This document shows positions 34,140 to 42,947 of a stretch of DNA of 64,000 bases, in pieces. The stretch covers positions 29,286-93,285 of the forward strand of contig CAXBLU010000014.1 in the NCBI GenBank assembly GCA_963976815.1, in the 5' to 3' direction. Under the pieces are notes generated by a model. The model saw only the letters and a list, made by a program, of their open reading frames with translations. It was not told where the DNA came from and searched no databases. How positions within the stretch are numbered: the first letter of the stretch is position 1; each line of letters begins with the position of its first letter. This DNA is from JAHRVQ01 sp963976815. GTDB lineage: Bacteria; Pseudomonadota; Gammaproteobacteria; Pseudomonadales; Azotimanducaceae. Made by a program: the position numbers and the translations under genes.

Positions 34140-35018
34140 TCATAACGGCCCTGTGGCTATTTGTTCGGGTTCTATATTCCAGGCGCCGGTGGTAAACACG
34201 CGCCGGGCGTATTCAGCAAAATCTGTGGCCGGGCGACCTAGTGCTTGTTGCACACCGTCGGCCAGATAGCTGTTTCGACCGTCAAGCACCGTGGCCAGCA
34301 GATAATCCAGAATCCAAATAACGTCATCGGGCGCTCCTGATGCTTTGACACCGTTAATAAAATCCTCGTGGGGAATTTCAATATAGGAAATGTCTCGACC
34401 GGTTGCCGCTGATAGGTCCTGTGCAATATCTGCGAAGGTCATGAGGCGGGGTCCTGTTACCTCGTACACTTGCTGGTCATGGCCCGATTCTGTCAACGCG
34501 GCGGTTGCAACTTCGGCAATGTCATCTACATCAATAAATGGTTCAGCGGTATCTCCTGCAGGCAGGGTAATTTGACCCGCGAGCACCATGTCGATAAAAG
34601 CCCCTTCTGAGAAGTTCTGATTAAACCAGCTAGCGCGAATGACGGTCCAGTTAATGCCACTTGACTGTACGATTTCCTCGCAAGCCTGAGCTTCAGCTTC
34701 ACCTCGGCCCGAAAGTAGCACCAGGCGTTTGACGTCCTGTTGTTTACATTTATTGACAAATGATTGAATAGAATCCGTCGCGCCCGGTATGGCGAGGTCC
34801 GGTGCATAGCTAATATAGACCGCTTCTACATCCTCTAAGCAGGCCTCCCAGGTTTGCTCATTTGCCCAGTCAAAAGCGGGAGAAGCTGATCGAGATCCCG
34901 CGCGCGTGGGTACACCTTTAGCATCAAGCATGGCGAGTATTCTGCCGCCGGTTTTACCGGTGCTGCCCACGACAAGCGTAAGACCCTGTGTCGTGGAATC
35001 TATGTTTTTTAGGGACAT
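34140..35018 (-). CDS. NmrA-like / NAD(P)-binding protein
   Basis: A 292-residue atypical short-chain dehydrogenase: 'LTLVVGSTGKTGGRILAML' is the NAD(P)-binding G-x-x-G-x-x-G motif, then 'VEAVYISYAPDLAIPGA', 'VKRLVLLSGRGEAEA' and 'WTVIRASWFNQNFSEGAF'. NmrA-like proteins act as redox sensors or quinone reductases and often lack the catalytic Tyr-x3-Lys, as here. The ATG at 35018 follows GAGGAG; upstream in-frame sequence is an unrelated extension. The AraC gene lies just upstream on the same strand. Confidence 0.85.
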   Translation of the reverse strand: MSLKNIDSTTQGLTLVVGSTGKTGGRILAMLDAKGVPTRAGSRSASPAFDWANEQTWEACLEDVEAVYISYAPDLAIPGATDSIQSFVNKCKQQDVKRLVLLSGRGEAEAQACEEIVQSSGINWTVIRASWFNQNFSEGAFIDMVLAGQITLPAGDTAEPFIDVDDIAEVATAALTESGHDQQVYEVTGPRLMTFADIAQDLSAATGRDISYIEIPHEDFINGVKASGAPDDVIWILDYLLATVLDGRNSYLADGVQQALGRPATDFAEYARRVFTTGAWNIEPEQIATGPL

Positions 35019-35133
35019 GGTAGTTGGCTCCTCTGAATGAAATGGAGACCTAAGATTATTCAATCTTTGACTAGGGTTCTTGACTGGTGCGGACAGACTT
35101 TTGACCCCATGCGCCAGAATCCAATTTTGCTGC

Positions 35134-36138
35134 CTAGAATTGAGCGGTGATGCGGAACGAGCGGGGCGACTGTCCTTGCCAGCGTTTAAACGCTCGAGTG
35201 AAAGAACTCTGTTCAGCAAACCCCGTCATAAAGGCGACTTCAGCCAGGCTATAGTCCGTTTGTTTTAGTAGGCGCTCGGCTAACTGGCGACGGGACTCAT
35301 CAACCAGGCTCTTAAAGCTATTACCTCCTTCTGCAAGTTTTCGTTGCAAGGTTCGTCCACTCATTCCGAAGTGAACCGCTACCTCCGAGATCAGGGGTAT
35401 ACCTTCGCTTAATGATCGCGAGATTTGATTGCGAACCTGATGTTCAAGTGAAGTGTCATTTGAAAATTCTGCAATCTTAGCGCTCAAGTGGACGTCAAAA
35501 AAGCGGGAGACACTGTCATCACCGAGCTTGTTGGCTGTTTGAAGGATTTCTTCGGAGACGAGCAAAGCATCCCGCTGTGAATCAAAATGAACGCTACAGC
35601 CGAAGTAATCCTCATGGTGTTCAATGTTCTTTGGTGCCGGATGTTGGAAATAGACTGCGATGGGCTCAAACCGGACAGTTGAAACCTGTTTGCTGAGTGA
35701 GAAGACACTCGCAATTGTCATTTCGTTAGATAGACGCATCCCAGCTCTATCGACGGGTACGCGATGCAGATTCATATATGCGCCGCCATCTGCGGGCTCA
35801 ACCTCATGGGTTGATACGCTGGTCAAAACCCTGCCGTACCTTTCTGCGCGCTCATAGGATCCACGAAGGTTGATTGCCGTTTTCCAGGCGAGACCAAAGG
35901 CGCCATAGTCATCACAACACATAGATGCACCAACTCTGAGGGGAAGTGAGGTGCCATTAGCATCAACTTTCATCAGTCGTTCAACCAGCGCGTAGTATTC
36001 CGTCGCTGGGATCATGTGCGAGGGGTCAATCGGGCTCTCTGGATCAATGCCAATGGAACGCAGCGCGGCACTTTTATCGACGCTCGCATCGGCGGCATTG
36101 ATCGCTTTTCTGGCAAATAGTGACGTAATTTGTTGCAT
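35134..36138 (-). CDS. AraC-family regulator with Arabinose_bd-type sensor domain (first)
   Basis: A 334-residue regulator. Residues 15-200 form the ligand-binding domain of the OruR-like subgroup ('MIPATEYYALVERLMKVD', 'YGAFGLAWKTAINLRGSYER'). Residues 235-334 hold the two helix-turn-helix units ('VAVHFGMSGRTLQRKLAEGG', 'YSLAEVAFMTGFAEQSSFTR', 'WQGQSPRSFR'). It probably activates the NmrA-like gene and may control the sulfatase side of the island. Confidence 0.92.
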   Translation of the reverse strand: MQQITSLFARKAINAADASVDKSAALRSIGIDPESPIDPSHMIPATEYYALVERLMKVDANGTSLPLRVGASMCCDDYGAFGLAWKTAINLRGSYERAERYGRVLTSVSTHEVEPADGGAYMNLHRVPVDRAGMRLSNEMTIASVFSLSKQVSTVRFEPIAVYFQHPAPKNIEHHEDYFGCSVHFDSQRDALLVSEEILQTANKLGDDSVSRFFDVHLSAKIAEFSNDTSLEHQVRNQISRSLSEGIPLISEVAVHFGMSGRTLQRKLAEGGNSFKSLVDESRRQLAERLLKQTDYSLAEVAFMTGFAEQSSFTRAFKRWQGQSPRSFRITAQF

Positions 36139-36455
36139 AGGATTGGGAATATAAGTCTATTCGGCTAAGTGTTTATGTTATTCCATGCTGCAGCGAGACT
36201 CAAAATACGACCCATGACAAAGTGCCGACTTAATCGAGCGTAAACACAAAACTCGCATAACTCTTATTCAATCAGGGGGGAATTTATGGCCATTAACCAT
36301 ACGCCACCCATCAAGCACCACCATCAAGCTCTAGCGCCAAGCACTGTGAACGTCAGAAAGCGAGCTCACGATTAGGGCTATCAACCACGTCAATCACGTC
36401 AATCAGGTGTACCGGCTAGTTAACATACTTTAATTGTTACCAACTGTCCCGATGG
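36139..36455. other. Gap between AraC and sulfatase genes
   Basis: A 317-bp stretch. It holds the AraC promoter, a short frame with a strong ribosome site (36286-36375, listed separately), and a small direct repeat CGTCAATCA at 36390-36407. No longer gene or terminator is evident. Confidence 0.55.
36286..36375 (+). CDS. Possible small protein of 29 residues
   Basis: A short frame starts with ATG at 36286 directly after a very purine-rich AGGGGGG (36274-36280) and ends at TAG 36373-36375. It reads MAINHTPPIKHHHQALAPST, then nine further mostly polar and basic residues. It may be a small peptide, a leader, or the 5' remnant of a lost gene transcribed divergently from the AraC gene. No family recognised; the strong ribosome site is the only support. 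Confidence 0.3.
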   Translation: MAINHTPPIKHHHQALAPSTVNVRKRAHD

Positions 36456-38027
36456 TTAAGCAAAAGCCGTGGGCTTTGGAGAAATGTCGTCGGTTTTCAT
36501 CAGCGCATAAGCTAATCGTTCAGTCAATTCAGCACGCAATGCTGCCCCAGCATTCTGCAGGTTCTCCATTTCGTTTGGATCGTTAGCGAGGTCAAATAAT
36601 TCAATACCTCCGTAACCTTCATACAATGTGATTCTAGAAGTCTCTGTAATCAGCGTTCTCATACGAAGTGGAGTGCCAACTCGTAGAATGTCGTTCAGTT
36701 GATCCTCTTCAATCAACAGCTCACTGCGGATCTTAGTCGAGGGTTCATCTAACAACGGGCTGGCATCGATGCCTTGCATGCCATAGAACTCTGATATTCC
36801 AGCCTGGGCTAGTAGGGTTGGGCCAATATCCAATGAGGACACCAGACTATCGCTCACCCCTGCGGCTTTACCGGGCACATGGATTAACAGGGGTACACGG
36901 GTGCAGCCGTCGTAGTGCATGCCTCCTTTTAGCATCACACCGTGGTCACCAAACATATCGCCGTGATCACTGGTGAACACAATGATGGTGTTATCAGCGA
37001 GACCAAGGTCATCCAGCTCTTTTAGGATGGTGCCAACACTGTCATCTATCATCGAGATCATGCCGTATTCTCTTGCACCCATTTCCCGCAGTTCAACTTC
37101 CGTTGGTGCAAACATGTTTACGCCGCGCCGCAGTCCCGTTGGTCCTTCCTGGATTGCCTTCTGATAATGGGGCGCTCCATGGGTATGTTTATCGCCATAG
37201 GTTGCTGGCATTTCAAAATCCGCGGGTGAATACATATCAAAATATTTGCCCGGCGGTGTAAATGGATGATGGGGGTCTGGGTAGGATACAACACCCATAA
37301 AGGGTGTGTCGGGGTCAGCGGCCCGCTTACGCAGAAACCTGGTCGCAACCTCAGTGATGTAGTGGGTTGGATAGAGTGTTTCAGGCGTAGCTGTCTTGCG
37401 CACCATATGGGAGGGAGATTCATAGGGCAGGGTGCCACTGTCTCCCTGTATGGTAGCGGGGTCCACGCCCTGTTCTAACAGCCATTGATAGTAGTGACCG
37501 CCACAGGTGTCCGAATGCGCCACCACCAGATCAACTTCTGCAAAACCATAGTAGTCCTGCGGCATCTCCACACGCTCTCTGGCGTGCCTGGCGAGATCCT
37601 CATACTGATCCCAACCCGTTGGGTAGTGCGAGAAATCAAAAGCGTCGCCGGGCTTCATCAAGTCCGTGACTCGCTTCGCCGCGCTTTTCATGATGTTCAT
37701 ATTCTGTAAATGACACTTGCCTAGATGGGCTGTGTGATATCCAGCTTCCATTAGCTTTCGAGGAAAGGTCTCTGCCCGCCAATCTAATGCAATACCGTTG
37801 TAGCGGGTACCGTGTAGCGATGGCATGCGACCCGTGAAAATAGATGCACGATTTGGCATACAAATCGGGTTAGCCACATGGGCGCGATCAAAGCGCATCG
37901 ATTTTTCGGCGAGCGAATCTAAATGGGGGGTTTGCACAACATTGTTACCACCGAATCCTGTGTGATCTGGGCGATGCTGATCGGTCATGATAAACAGGAT
38001 ATTGGGTGTGGTCATGGCGTCACTCAT
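36456..38027 (-). CDS. Sulfatase-family hydrolase
   Basis: A 523-residue alkaline-phosphatase-fold enzyme. Metal-binding 'ILFIMTDQHRPD' opens the protein and 'IIVFTSDHGDMFGDHG' supplies the second metal site. The formylglycine-type motif is C56-M-P-N-R in 'NPICMPNRASIFTGRMPSLH'. The fourth position is Asn rather than the usual Ser or Ala, which is seen in some arylsulfatase and phosphonate-monoester-hydrolase-like groups. No signal peptide is evident, so it probably acts in the cytosol on an imported sulfate ester. Maturation needs an FGE or anSME enzyme, not present in this window. Confidence 0.9.
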   Translation of the reverse strand: MSDAMTTPNILFIMTDQHRPDHTGFGGNNVVQTPHLDSLAEKSMRFDRAHVANPICMPNRASIFTGRMPSLHGTRYNGIALDWRAETFPRKLMEAGYHTAHLGKCHLQNMNIMKSAAKRVTDLMKPGDAFDFSHYPTGWDQYEDLARHARERVEMPQDYYGFAEVDLVVAHSDTCGGHYYQWLLEQGVDPATIQGDSGTLPYESPSHMVRKTATPETLYPTHYITEVATRFLRKRAADPDTPFMGVVSYPDPHHPFTPPGKYFDMYSPADFEMPATYGDKHTHGAPHYQKAIQEGPTGLRRGVNMFAPTEVELREMGAREYGMISMIDDSVGTILKELDDLGLADNTIIVFTSDHGDMFGDHGVMLKGGMHYDGCTRVPLLIHVPGKAAGVSDSLVSSLDIGPTLLAQAGISEFYGMQGIDASPLLDEPSTKIRSELLIEEDQLNDILRVGTPLRMRTLITETSRITLYEGYGGIELFDLANDPNEMENLQNAGAALRAELTERLAYALMKTDDISPKPTAFA

Positions 38028-38101
38028 TTTAATGTCCGAATTGCTTAGTCTTGGTTTGTCCAGTCTAAGCCCCGTGCTTATCTGTCGTCAGCACCGAGAT
38101 G

Positions 38102-38132
38102 AACTTGTCTGCCGTGGCGCGGCAGACAAGTT
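38102..38132. repeat. Perfect 13-bp inverted repeat
   Basis: AACTTGTCTGCCG (38102-38114) and CGGCAGACAAGTT (38120-38132) pair perfectly around a five-base loop. It lies 74 bases upstream of the sulfatase start and 170 bases beyond the MDR gene's stop. Neither side has a T tract, so it may be an operator for the sulfatase gene or a rho-type or processing hairpin of the MDR transcript. Confidence 0.85.
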
Positions 38133-38302
38133 TGTGATCCTAAAAACATTAATATATGGCTGAAGCACAGCTAATATGCACCGGCCTTTGCTCAGCTGAC
38201 GACCCGATAGGTTTAACATGAACATCCTTAGGTTGTATAGCCATACAGAATCAGCTAACTGCAGCTAAGGTTAGATATTGTTATCGCGGTGATGTTAGGG
38301 TC

Positions 38303-39265
38303 TTAGTTGGTAAGCATGATTTTTCCGATTGCTTTACGGTCCACGATTAACTGATAAGCCTCAACAATCTCAGACATCGGTAGGACATGTGAAATGTAGG
38401 GGCGAATTCGGCCCGATTTCAGCCAGCCCATAATGGTTAGGTCATTTTGTCTTGCCTGAGCAGATCGATACTTCATAAGACCGCCAACGGTATACCCAAT
38501 GACGCTGGCATCCTTCACAAGTAGGTGATTTGTTTTTGCCAGCGCAGCACGACCACTGGTAAAACCTAATACCAGTATCCGACCAAATGGTGCGATACAT
38601 CGCACTGATTCATCAAAGACATCACCGCCAACCGGGTCATAGATGACATCCGCACCGAGACCGTTCGTTAGGGATTTGACTGCATCCCGAAACCCATCGG
38701 TGTAATTAATCGTGTGATCCGCGCCCATTTCCCCTACGACTTTCAGTTTTTCGTCGGTGCTCGCAGTGGCAATGACAGTTGCTCCATATAACTTACCAAT
38801 ATCCACAGCAGCCAGACCCACCCCGCCGGCTGCACCATGGACCAGAAGTGTCTCTCCCTGCTTCAATCCTGCTCGCTGTAATCCATCCAGTGCAGTGTTG
38901 TAATTGCTTCGGAAAGAGGCTGCAACAATCGGATCAACCCCAGCAGGTATTTTGGTTGCACGTTTGGCGGGTACCAGTACCTCTTCTGCACAACCGCCAG
39001 GGCAAAGCACAAGATCACCCATTTTGAGATCGGAGACATTGTCACCTATCGCCACAACATTGCCAGCCGCTTCCCCTCCCACAATCCAGGGCATTGCGGT
39101 CTGTACCTGGTAGTTACCTTCAAAGCGAACGAGATCGGAAAACTGGATGCCCCTGGCGACGAGCTGGACCTTAATTTCATCGGCGGCGGGTTCGCCTGGC
39201 GGGTCTATTTCGTGGAGTTCGAGGTCCAGGTAACTACTGAGTTTGACACACTGTATAACTTTCAT
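38303..39265 (-). CDS. MDR-family NADPH:quinone oxidoreductase-like protein
   Basis: A 320-residue zinc-free medium-chain reductase. N-terminal GroES-like part ('VARGIQFSDLVRFEGNYQV', 'VGGEAAGNVVAIGDNV') and Rossmann motif 'LLVHGAAGGVGLAAVDIGKL' for NADPH, then 'GADVIYDPVGGDVFDES'. Members reduce quinones or the double bond of unsaturated acyl-CoA or enone substrates. The ATG at 39265 follows GGGAG; the TTG at 39280 is less likely. A TetR gene lies just upstream on the same strand. Confidence 0.92.
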   Translation of the reverse strand: MKVIQCVKLSSYLDLELHEIDPPGEPAADEIKVQLVARGIQFSDLVRFEGNYQVQTAMPWIVGGEAAGNVVAIGDNVSDLKMGDLVLCPGGCAEEVLVPAKRATKIPAGVDPIVAASFRSNYNTALDGLQRAGLKQGETLLVHGAAGGVGLAAVDIGKLYGATVIATASTDEKLKVVGEMGADHTINYTDGFRDAVKSLTNGLGADVIYDPVGGDVFDESVRCIAPFGRILVLGFTSGRAALAKTNHLLVKDASVIGYTVGGLMKYRSAQARQNDLTIMGWLKSGRIRPYISHVLPMSEIVEAYQLIVDRKAIGKIMLTN

Positions 39266-39360
39266 TGTGGAGTCTCCCAAATTGTGTGCTTGTTCAATTG
39301 GATTAGATTCGAAGTTGCAAATACATCACTCACTATGATCCACTTTTGAGATGCAGTGGC

Positions 39361-39957
39361 TCATTGCCCCGGAGCAAGACCATCAAGGAATACGCTTAGT
39401 AGTCGTGCGCCCATGGCACCCGCCGACTTCGATTTTGGTTTGATGATTGTTGGTAGAGAATTAAAGGCGCCAAACAACGCCGCTATCGTTGCCTTTTTAT
39501 CTACACATCCAGCAAGGGAGCCGTCGGCTATGCCCTGATCCAGTATCTGGGATAGGGTGGAATTCACTGCTCTCATCTGTTTCCCAGGGCTCGCCTGGTT
39601 GGCTGCTTCGCGGCGGCGTGCAGACAATGAGATAAAACATCTCCCTACATCGTCACACACAAGCTCACTATAGATTAGGAAAAATTTTTTCAGGATTTCC
39701 TTTCCATTAAGTTTCTCAACAAATAGATTTTGTGTTTTCTCAATGTACTGTTCGAAGCTCCAGTCACAACACTTCATCAGTAGCTCTTCTTTACTCGCTG
39801 CATAATGGTAAAGCGCTGGCCTGGTCATACCTAGCTCCAGGGCAATATCTTCGAGCGTAGCCTCGGCGAAGCCTCTCTGACAAAAATGCGCAGCCGCTAC
39901 TTCAATAATATCTTCCAGACGTTTCTCTATTCTCGGTCTACCTCGTCCACGCCCCAT
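39361..39957 (-). CDS. TetR-family transcriptional repressor
   Basis: A 198-residue regulator. Residues 10-55 hold the HTH ('FAEATLEDIALELGMTRPAL', 'YHYAASKEELL') after a basic tail rich in Gly-Arg. The helical C-terminal domain is typical of those sensing acyl-CoA or hydrophobic ligands. It is divergent from the GPH symporter gene, whose promoter contains an inverted repeat (40113-40126), and lies upstream of the MDR gene. Both are likely targets. Confidence 0.9.
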   Translation of the reverse strand: MGRGRGRPRIEKRLEDIIEVAAAHFCQRGFAEATLEDIALELGMTRPALYHYAASKEELLMKCCDWSFEQYIEKTQNLFVEKLNGKEILKKFFLIYSELVCDDVGRCFISLSARRREAANQASPGKQMRAVNSTLSQILDQGIADGSLAGCVDKKATIAALFGAFNSLPTIIKPKSKSAGAMGARLLSVFLDGLAPGQ

Positions 39958-40112
39958 AATAAATCTTCCTAAATATTTCTATTTGATAGATCAATGCGCC
40001 ATACAGTTCCTGAAATGTTATTTCGGGCAAGTTGGCTGACTTAGTAACGGATGGTTTTGTCAGAAACCTTTTCCACTGCATGGCTAATTAATCTACTATA
40101 AAGTTAATTAAT

Positions 40113-40126
40113 TGACTCTATAGTCA
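40113..40126. promoter_or_regulatory. Inverted repeat in the TetR/GPH divergent promoter
   Basis: TGACT and AGTCA form a perfect five-base inverted repeat around CTAT. It sits 40 bases before the GPH symporter start in an AT-rich 209-bp region that also contains two TTAATTA blocks. This is a candidate TetR operator by position; the arms are short. Confidence 0.35.
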
Positions 40127-40166
40127 CATAAATTGATTCGCAATTCTATTATCAGGTTCGCTACCC

Positions 40167-41591
40167 ATGGCAGATAGATTAGTTCCATTTTCTACTAAAT
40201 TGGCATTTGGCACAGGCCAGGTTGCAGAAGGGATTAAAACGACCAGTTTTAGTCTATTTGTACTCTTTTACTACAATCAGGTACTTGGGCTTTCAGGCTC
40301 GTTAACTGGCGCCGCTCTGTTTATTGCACTTGTTGTTGACGCAGTCACAGATCCGCTCGTGGGGTCGATGTCTGACAATGTAAAGTCCAAACTTGGTCGA
40401 CGACATCCATTTATGTATGCCGCCGCGATTCCCTTGGGACTTGCGTTCATTGGCATGTTTAGCCCGCCTGGAGACCTTTCAGAAATCCAATTGTTTCTCT
40501 GGCTAGTGGTTTTTTCTGTGCTGACTCGCGTGGCGATGACTTTTTATCAGGTGCCGCATCTGGCACTTGGGGCAGAGCTTACGGATAATTTTCATGAACG
40601 AACCCGGGTCGTATCGTATCGGCAGTTCTTCGGCACAATTGGTGGTGCCCTGGCGTCAATTATTGGGTTTGGTTACTATTTTTCAGATGAGCAGGGCGGC
40701 AGACTGGTTGCAGAGAATTACACCGCATTTGGAGTAACGCTTAGCCTAATGATGGTTGTTGCGATTTGGTATTCAGCCTGGGGCACCCAGTCTGAAATTC
40801 CATTCCTGAAAAATCCAACACCAGACCAAACGGCAAAAGGGCAATTCTTTTCGACGCTCAAACAGGTGTTTCAAAACAGCTCATTTCGATCGTTGTTTAC
40901 TGGGGTGTTGGTTATTTGTGTTATGGCAGGCGTAAACCTGTCACTTGACCTTTATATGTATCAATATTTTTGGGAATTCTCCGCCCGGCAGATGATGTTT
41001 GTGCAGTTCGGTTCAATATTCGGGCTATTAGGGGGTACCCTGATTGCTGGCAAACTCCACGAACTGGCAGGCAAGCGTTTTAGTATCGCGCTTGGCGCAA
41101 CGGTGTGGGCTGCGCTGCAGGTTTTACCGGTAGTATTACGATTGTTTGGTTGGTTTCCTGAAAATTCAACCCAGGACCTGTTTGTATCTTTCATTGCCAT
41201 TAAGTTTATCCAGGGTTTACTGTTGCAACAGGTGTTTGTCTCACTCGGATCGATGATGGCCGATGTTGCTGATGAACATGAGTATCTTTTTTTTACCCGG
41301 CGGGAAGGCATTTATTTTGGTGCAATCGCTTTTTCTACCAAAGCCACTACTGGGCTAGGAAATTTTATCGGTGGTGTAGGACTTGATGTCATCGGCTGGC
41401 CAAGTGGTTCCGACATGGGTGTGCCGGCTGATATTCCAACGGAAGTCATCCTGAATTTAGGATTGCTTTACGGGCCATTTGTTGCGGCATTTTCTGTTAT
41501 TGCGGTTTGGTGTTTCTCTAAATACAGTTTGACAGAATCACGTCATAAACAAATTCTGGATGAATTGTATGTGCGGCGGGAGAGTGTCTAG
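40167..41591 (+). CDS. GPH-family (MFS_2) cation symporter
   Basis: A 474-residue inner-membrane protein with about 12 helices and the GPH signatures: 'KLAFGTGQVAEGIKTTSFSL', 'ALVVDAVTDPLVGSMSDNVK' followed by 'SKLGRRHPFMYAAAIPLG', and 'TFYQVPHLALGAELTDNFHE'. GPH symporters bring in glycosides or other polar compounds with Na+ or H+. Here it likely moves the island's substrate, or a piece of it, from the periplasm into the cytosol. Confidence 0.92.
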   Translation: MADRLVPFSTKLAFGTGQVAEGIKTTSFSLFVLFYYNQVLGLSGSLTGAALFIALVVDAVTDPLVGSMSDNVKSKLGRRHPFMYAAAIPLGLAFIGMFSPPGDLSEIQLFLWLVVFSVLTRVAMTFYQVPHLALGAELTDNFHERTRVVSYRQFFGTIGGALASIIGFGYYFSDEQGGRLVAENYTAFGVTLSLMMVVAIWYSAWGTQSEIPFLKNPTPDQTAKGQFFSTLKQVFQNSSFRSLFTGVLVICVMAGVNLSLDLYMYQYFWEFSARQMMFVQFGSIFGLLGGTLIAGKLHELAGKRFSIALGATVWAALQVLPVVLRLFGWFPENSTQDLFVSFIAIKFIQGLLLQQVFVSLGSMMADVADEHEYLFFTRREGIYFGAIAFSTKATTGLGNFIGGVGLDVIGWPSGSDMGVPADIPTEVILNLGLLYGPFVAAFSVIAVWCFSKYSLTESRHKQILDELYVRRESV

Positions 41592-41754
41592 TCAACCTGT
41601 TGTCGCAAAATATTTCCAATCCATTGCTGTTCAGGTTGATTTCTAGTGAGGTTTTTCGGACTTATTCGCTCGCGGGAAAGGGGGCCATAACGCACCTTGT
41701 ATAAAAAGTTAGCAACCTGATACAGTTAATCCCTTTATTTTCGGAGTAGCCATT

Positions 41755-42921
41755 GTGACTATGCAGTATCCACTCTCAGGCGTTAAGGTACTTGATATGT
41801 CGAGGGTTCTAGCGGGGCCTTTTGCTGGACGTATGTTGTGCGATCTCGGTGCGGAAGTGGTTAAGGTTGAGCCACCTGCTCGAGATGTGACAAGAACACT
41901 GGGGCGAAAAGTTGGAACAATTTCAGGCTACTTTCATCAACAAAATGCCGGTAAGCAAAACATCAGTGTTGACTTAAGTTCAACGGAAGGCACAGCACTA
42001 CTCACAGAGCTTGTTGTTTCGACGGATATTCTAATTGAAAATTTTCGCCCCGGTGTGATGGAGAGATTAGGTCTGGACTGGTCGCGCCTAAAACAGATTA
42101 ACCCCGCGCTAATCATGCTATCAATTTCAGGCTTTGGTCAGGATGGACCTGAGGCGAAACGTGCTGCCTATGCGCCGGTTATTCATGCTGAAACCGGTGC
42201 TATATCGCGACAGGCAGAAAGGGGTGGAGGGCGATCCGTGGAACTGTGCATGTCGGTAGCAGACACTAATGCTGGGCTGCATGGTTTAGTAGGCATTCTT
42301 GCTGCACTTCATTTAAGAAATTCAACTGGCATCGGCCAACATATCGATATTTCGATGGTGGACTCAATGCTAGCAACTGATGATCAAACGCAAAACTATC
42401 TGGAGGATTCAGAGAATAATACAGATGGAGCAGAGGTCTGGCAGGCAACCGGTGGCCCCATCATAATTGCTGCGGATGTGCGCTTTCTCTGGCGTCAGCT
42501 GACCGCTGTATTTGGGCTTCAAGACCCTGTGCCAGCTGATGCCTCACTCGAAGTCAAAATATCCAAACGGCGTCAGGCAATTGTTGATTTTCTAACGAGT
42601 TTTGAAAGCCGAAGCGATTTGGTGAGGGCGCTTGATAAGGCAAATTTTGCCTGGGGCAATGTTAATCGAAGTCAAGACTACCTAAAAACGTCAGAGACGC
42701 TTAAACATCGCCGGAGTATTGCGAGTGTCGCTGATGGTCAGGGTGCTAGCAGATCAGTGTTTCAGAGCCCTTATCGATTCTCCGATGCATTAAGTGGTGC
42801 CCGCGGTGGCGCGAGCCACTTAGGCGAACACAATCGAGAGGTGATTTCCCGTTGGACCGGGCGCAGCGAGAAAGAGATTCAGGAGCTGACAGAGCGTGGT
42901 GTGCTGGTATCCGATGTCTAA
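41755..42921 (+). CDS. CaiB/BaiF family III CoA transferase
   Basis: A 388-residue cytosolic enzyme that moves CoA between acyl groups. N-terminal 'LSGVKVLDMSRVLAGPFAGR', 'LGAEVVKVEPP', 'NAGKQNISVDLSSTEG' and 'DILIENFRPGVMERLGL' are typical, and catalytic Asp170 lies in 'SVADTNAGLHG'. It is a little shorter than the usual 395-400 residues. It would activate an acid intermediate or recycle CoA. GTG start after GGAG; ends 26 bases from the convergent SDR gene. Confidence 0.93.
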   Translation: MTMQYPLSGVKVLDMSRVLAGPFAGRMLCDLGAEVVKVEPPARDVTRTLGRKVGTISGYFHQQNAGKQNISVDLSSTEGTALLTELVVSTDILIENFRPGVMERLGLDWSRLKQINPALIMLSISGFGQDGPEAKRAAYAPVIHAETGAISRQAERGGGRSVELCMSVADTNAGLHGLVGILAALHLRNSTGIGQHIDISMVDSMLATDDQTQNYLEDSENNTDGAEVWQATGGPIIIAADVRFLWRQLTAVFGLQDPVPADASLEVKISKRRQAIVDFLTSFESRSDLVRALDKANFAWGNVNRSQDYLKTSETLKHRRSIASVADGQGASRSVFQSPYRFSDALSGARGGASHLGEHNREVISRWTGRSEKEIQELTERGVLVSDV

Positions 42922-42947
42922 GCTCCTGTGAGGTTGGCCGGTAAGCG

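Noticed and set aside
41660..41690. Possible further AraC box before the CoA transferase
   Set aside because: Only TTCGCTC matches and the GGGG part is on the wrong side; below what I accept for the boxes listed.
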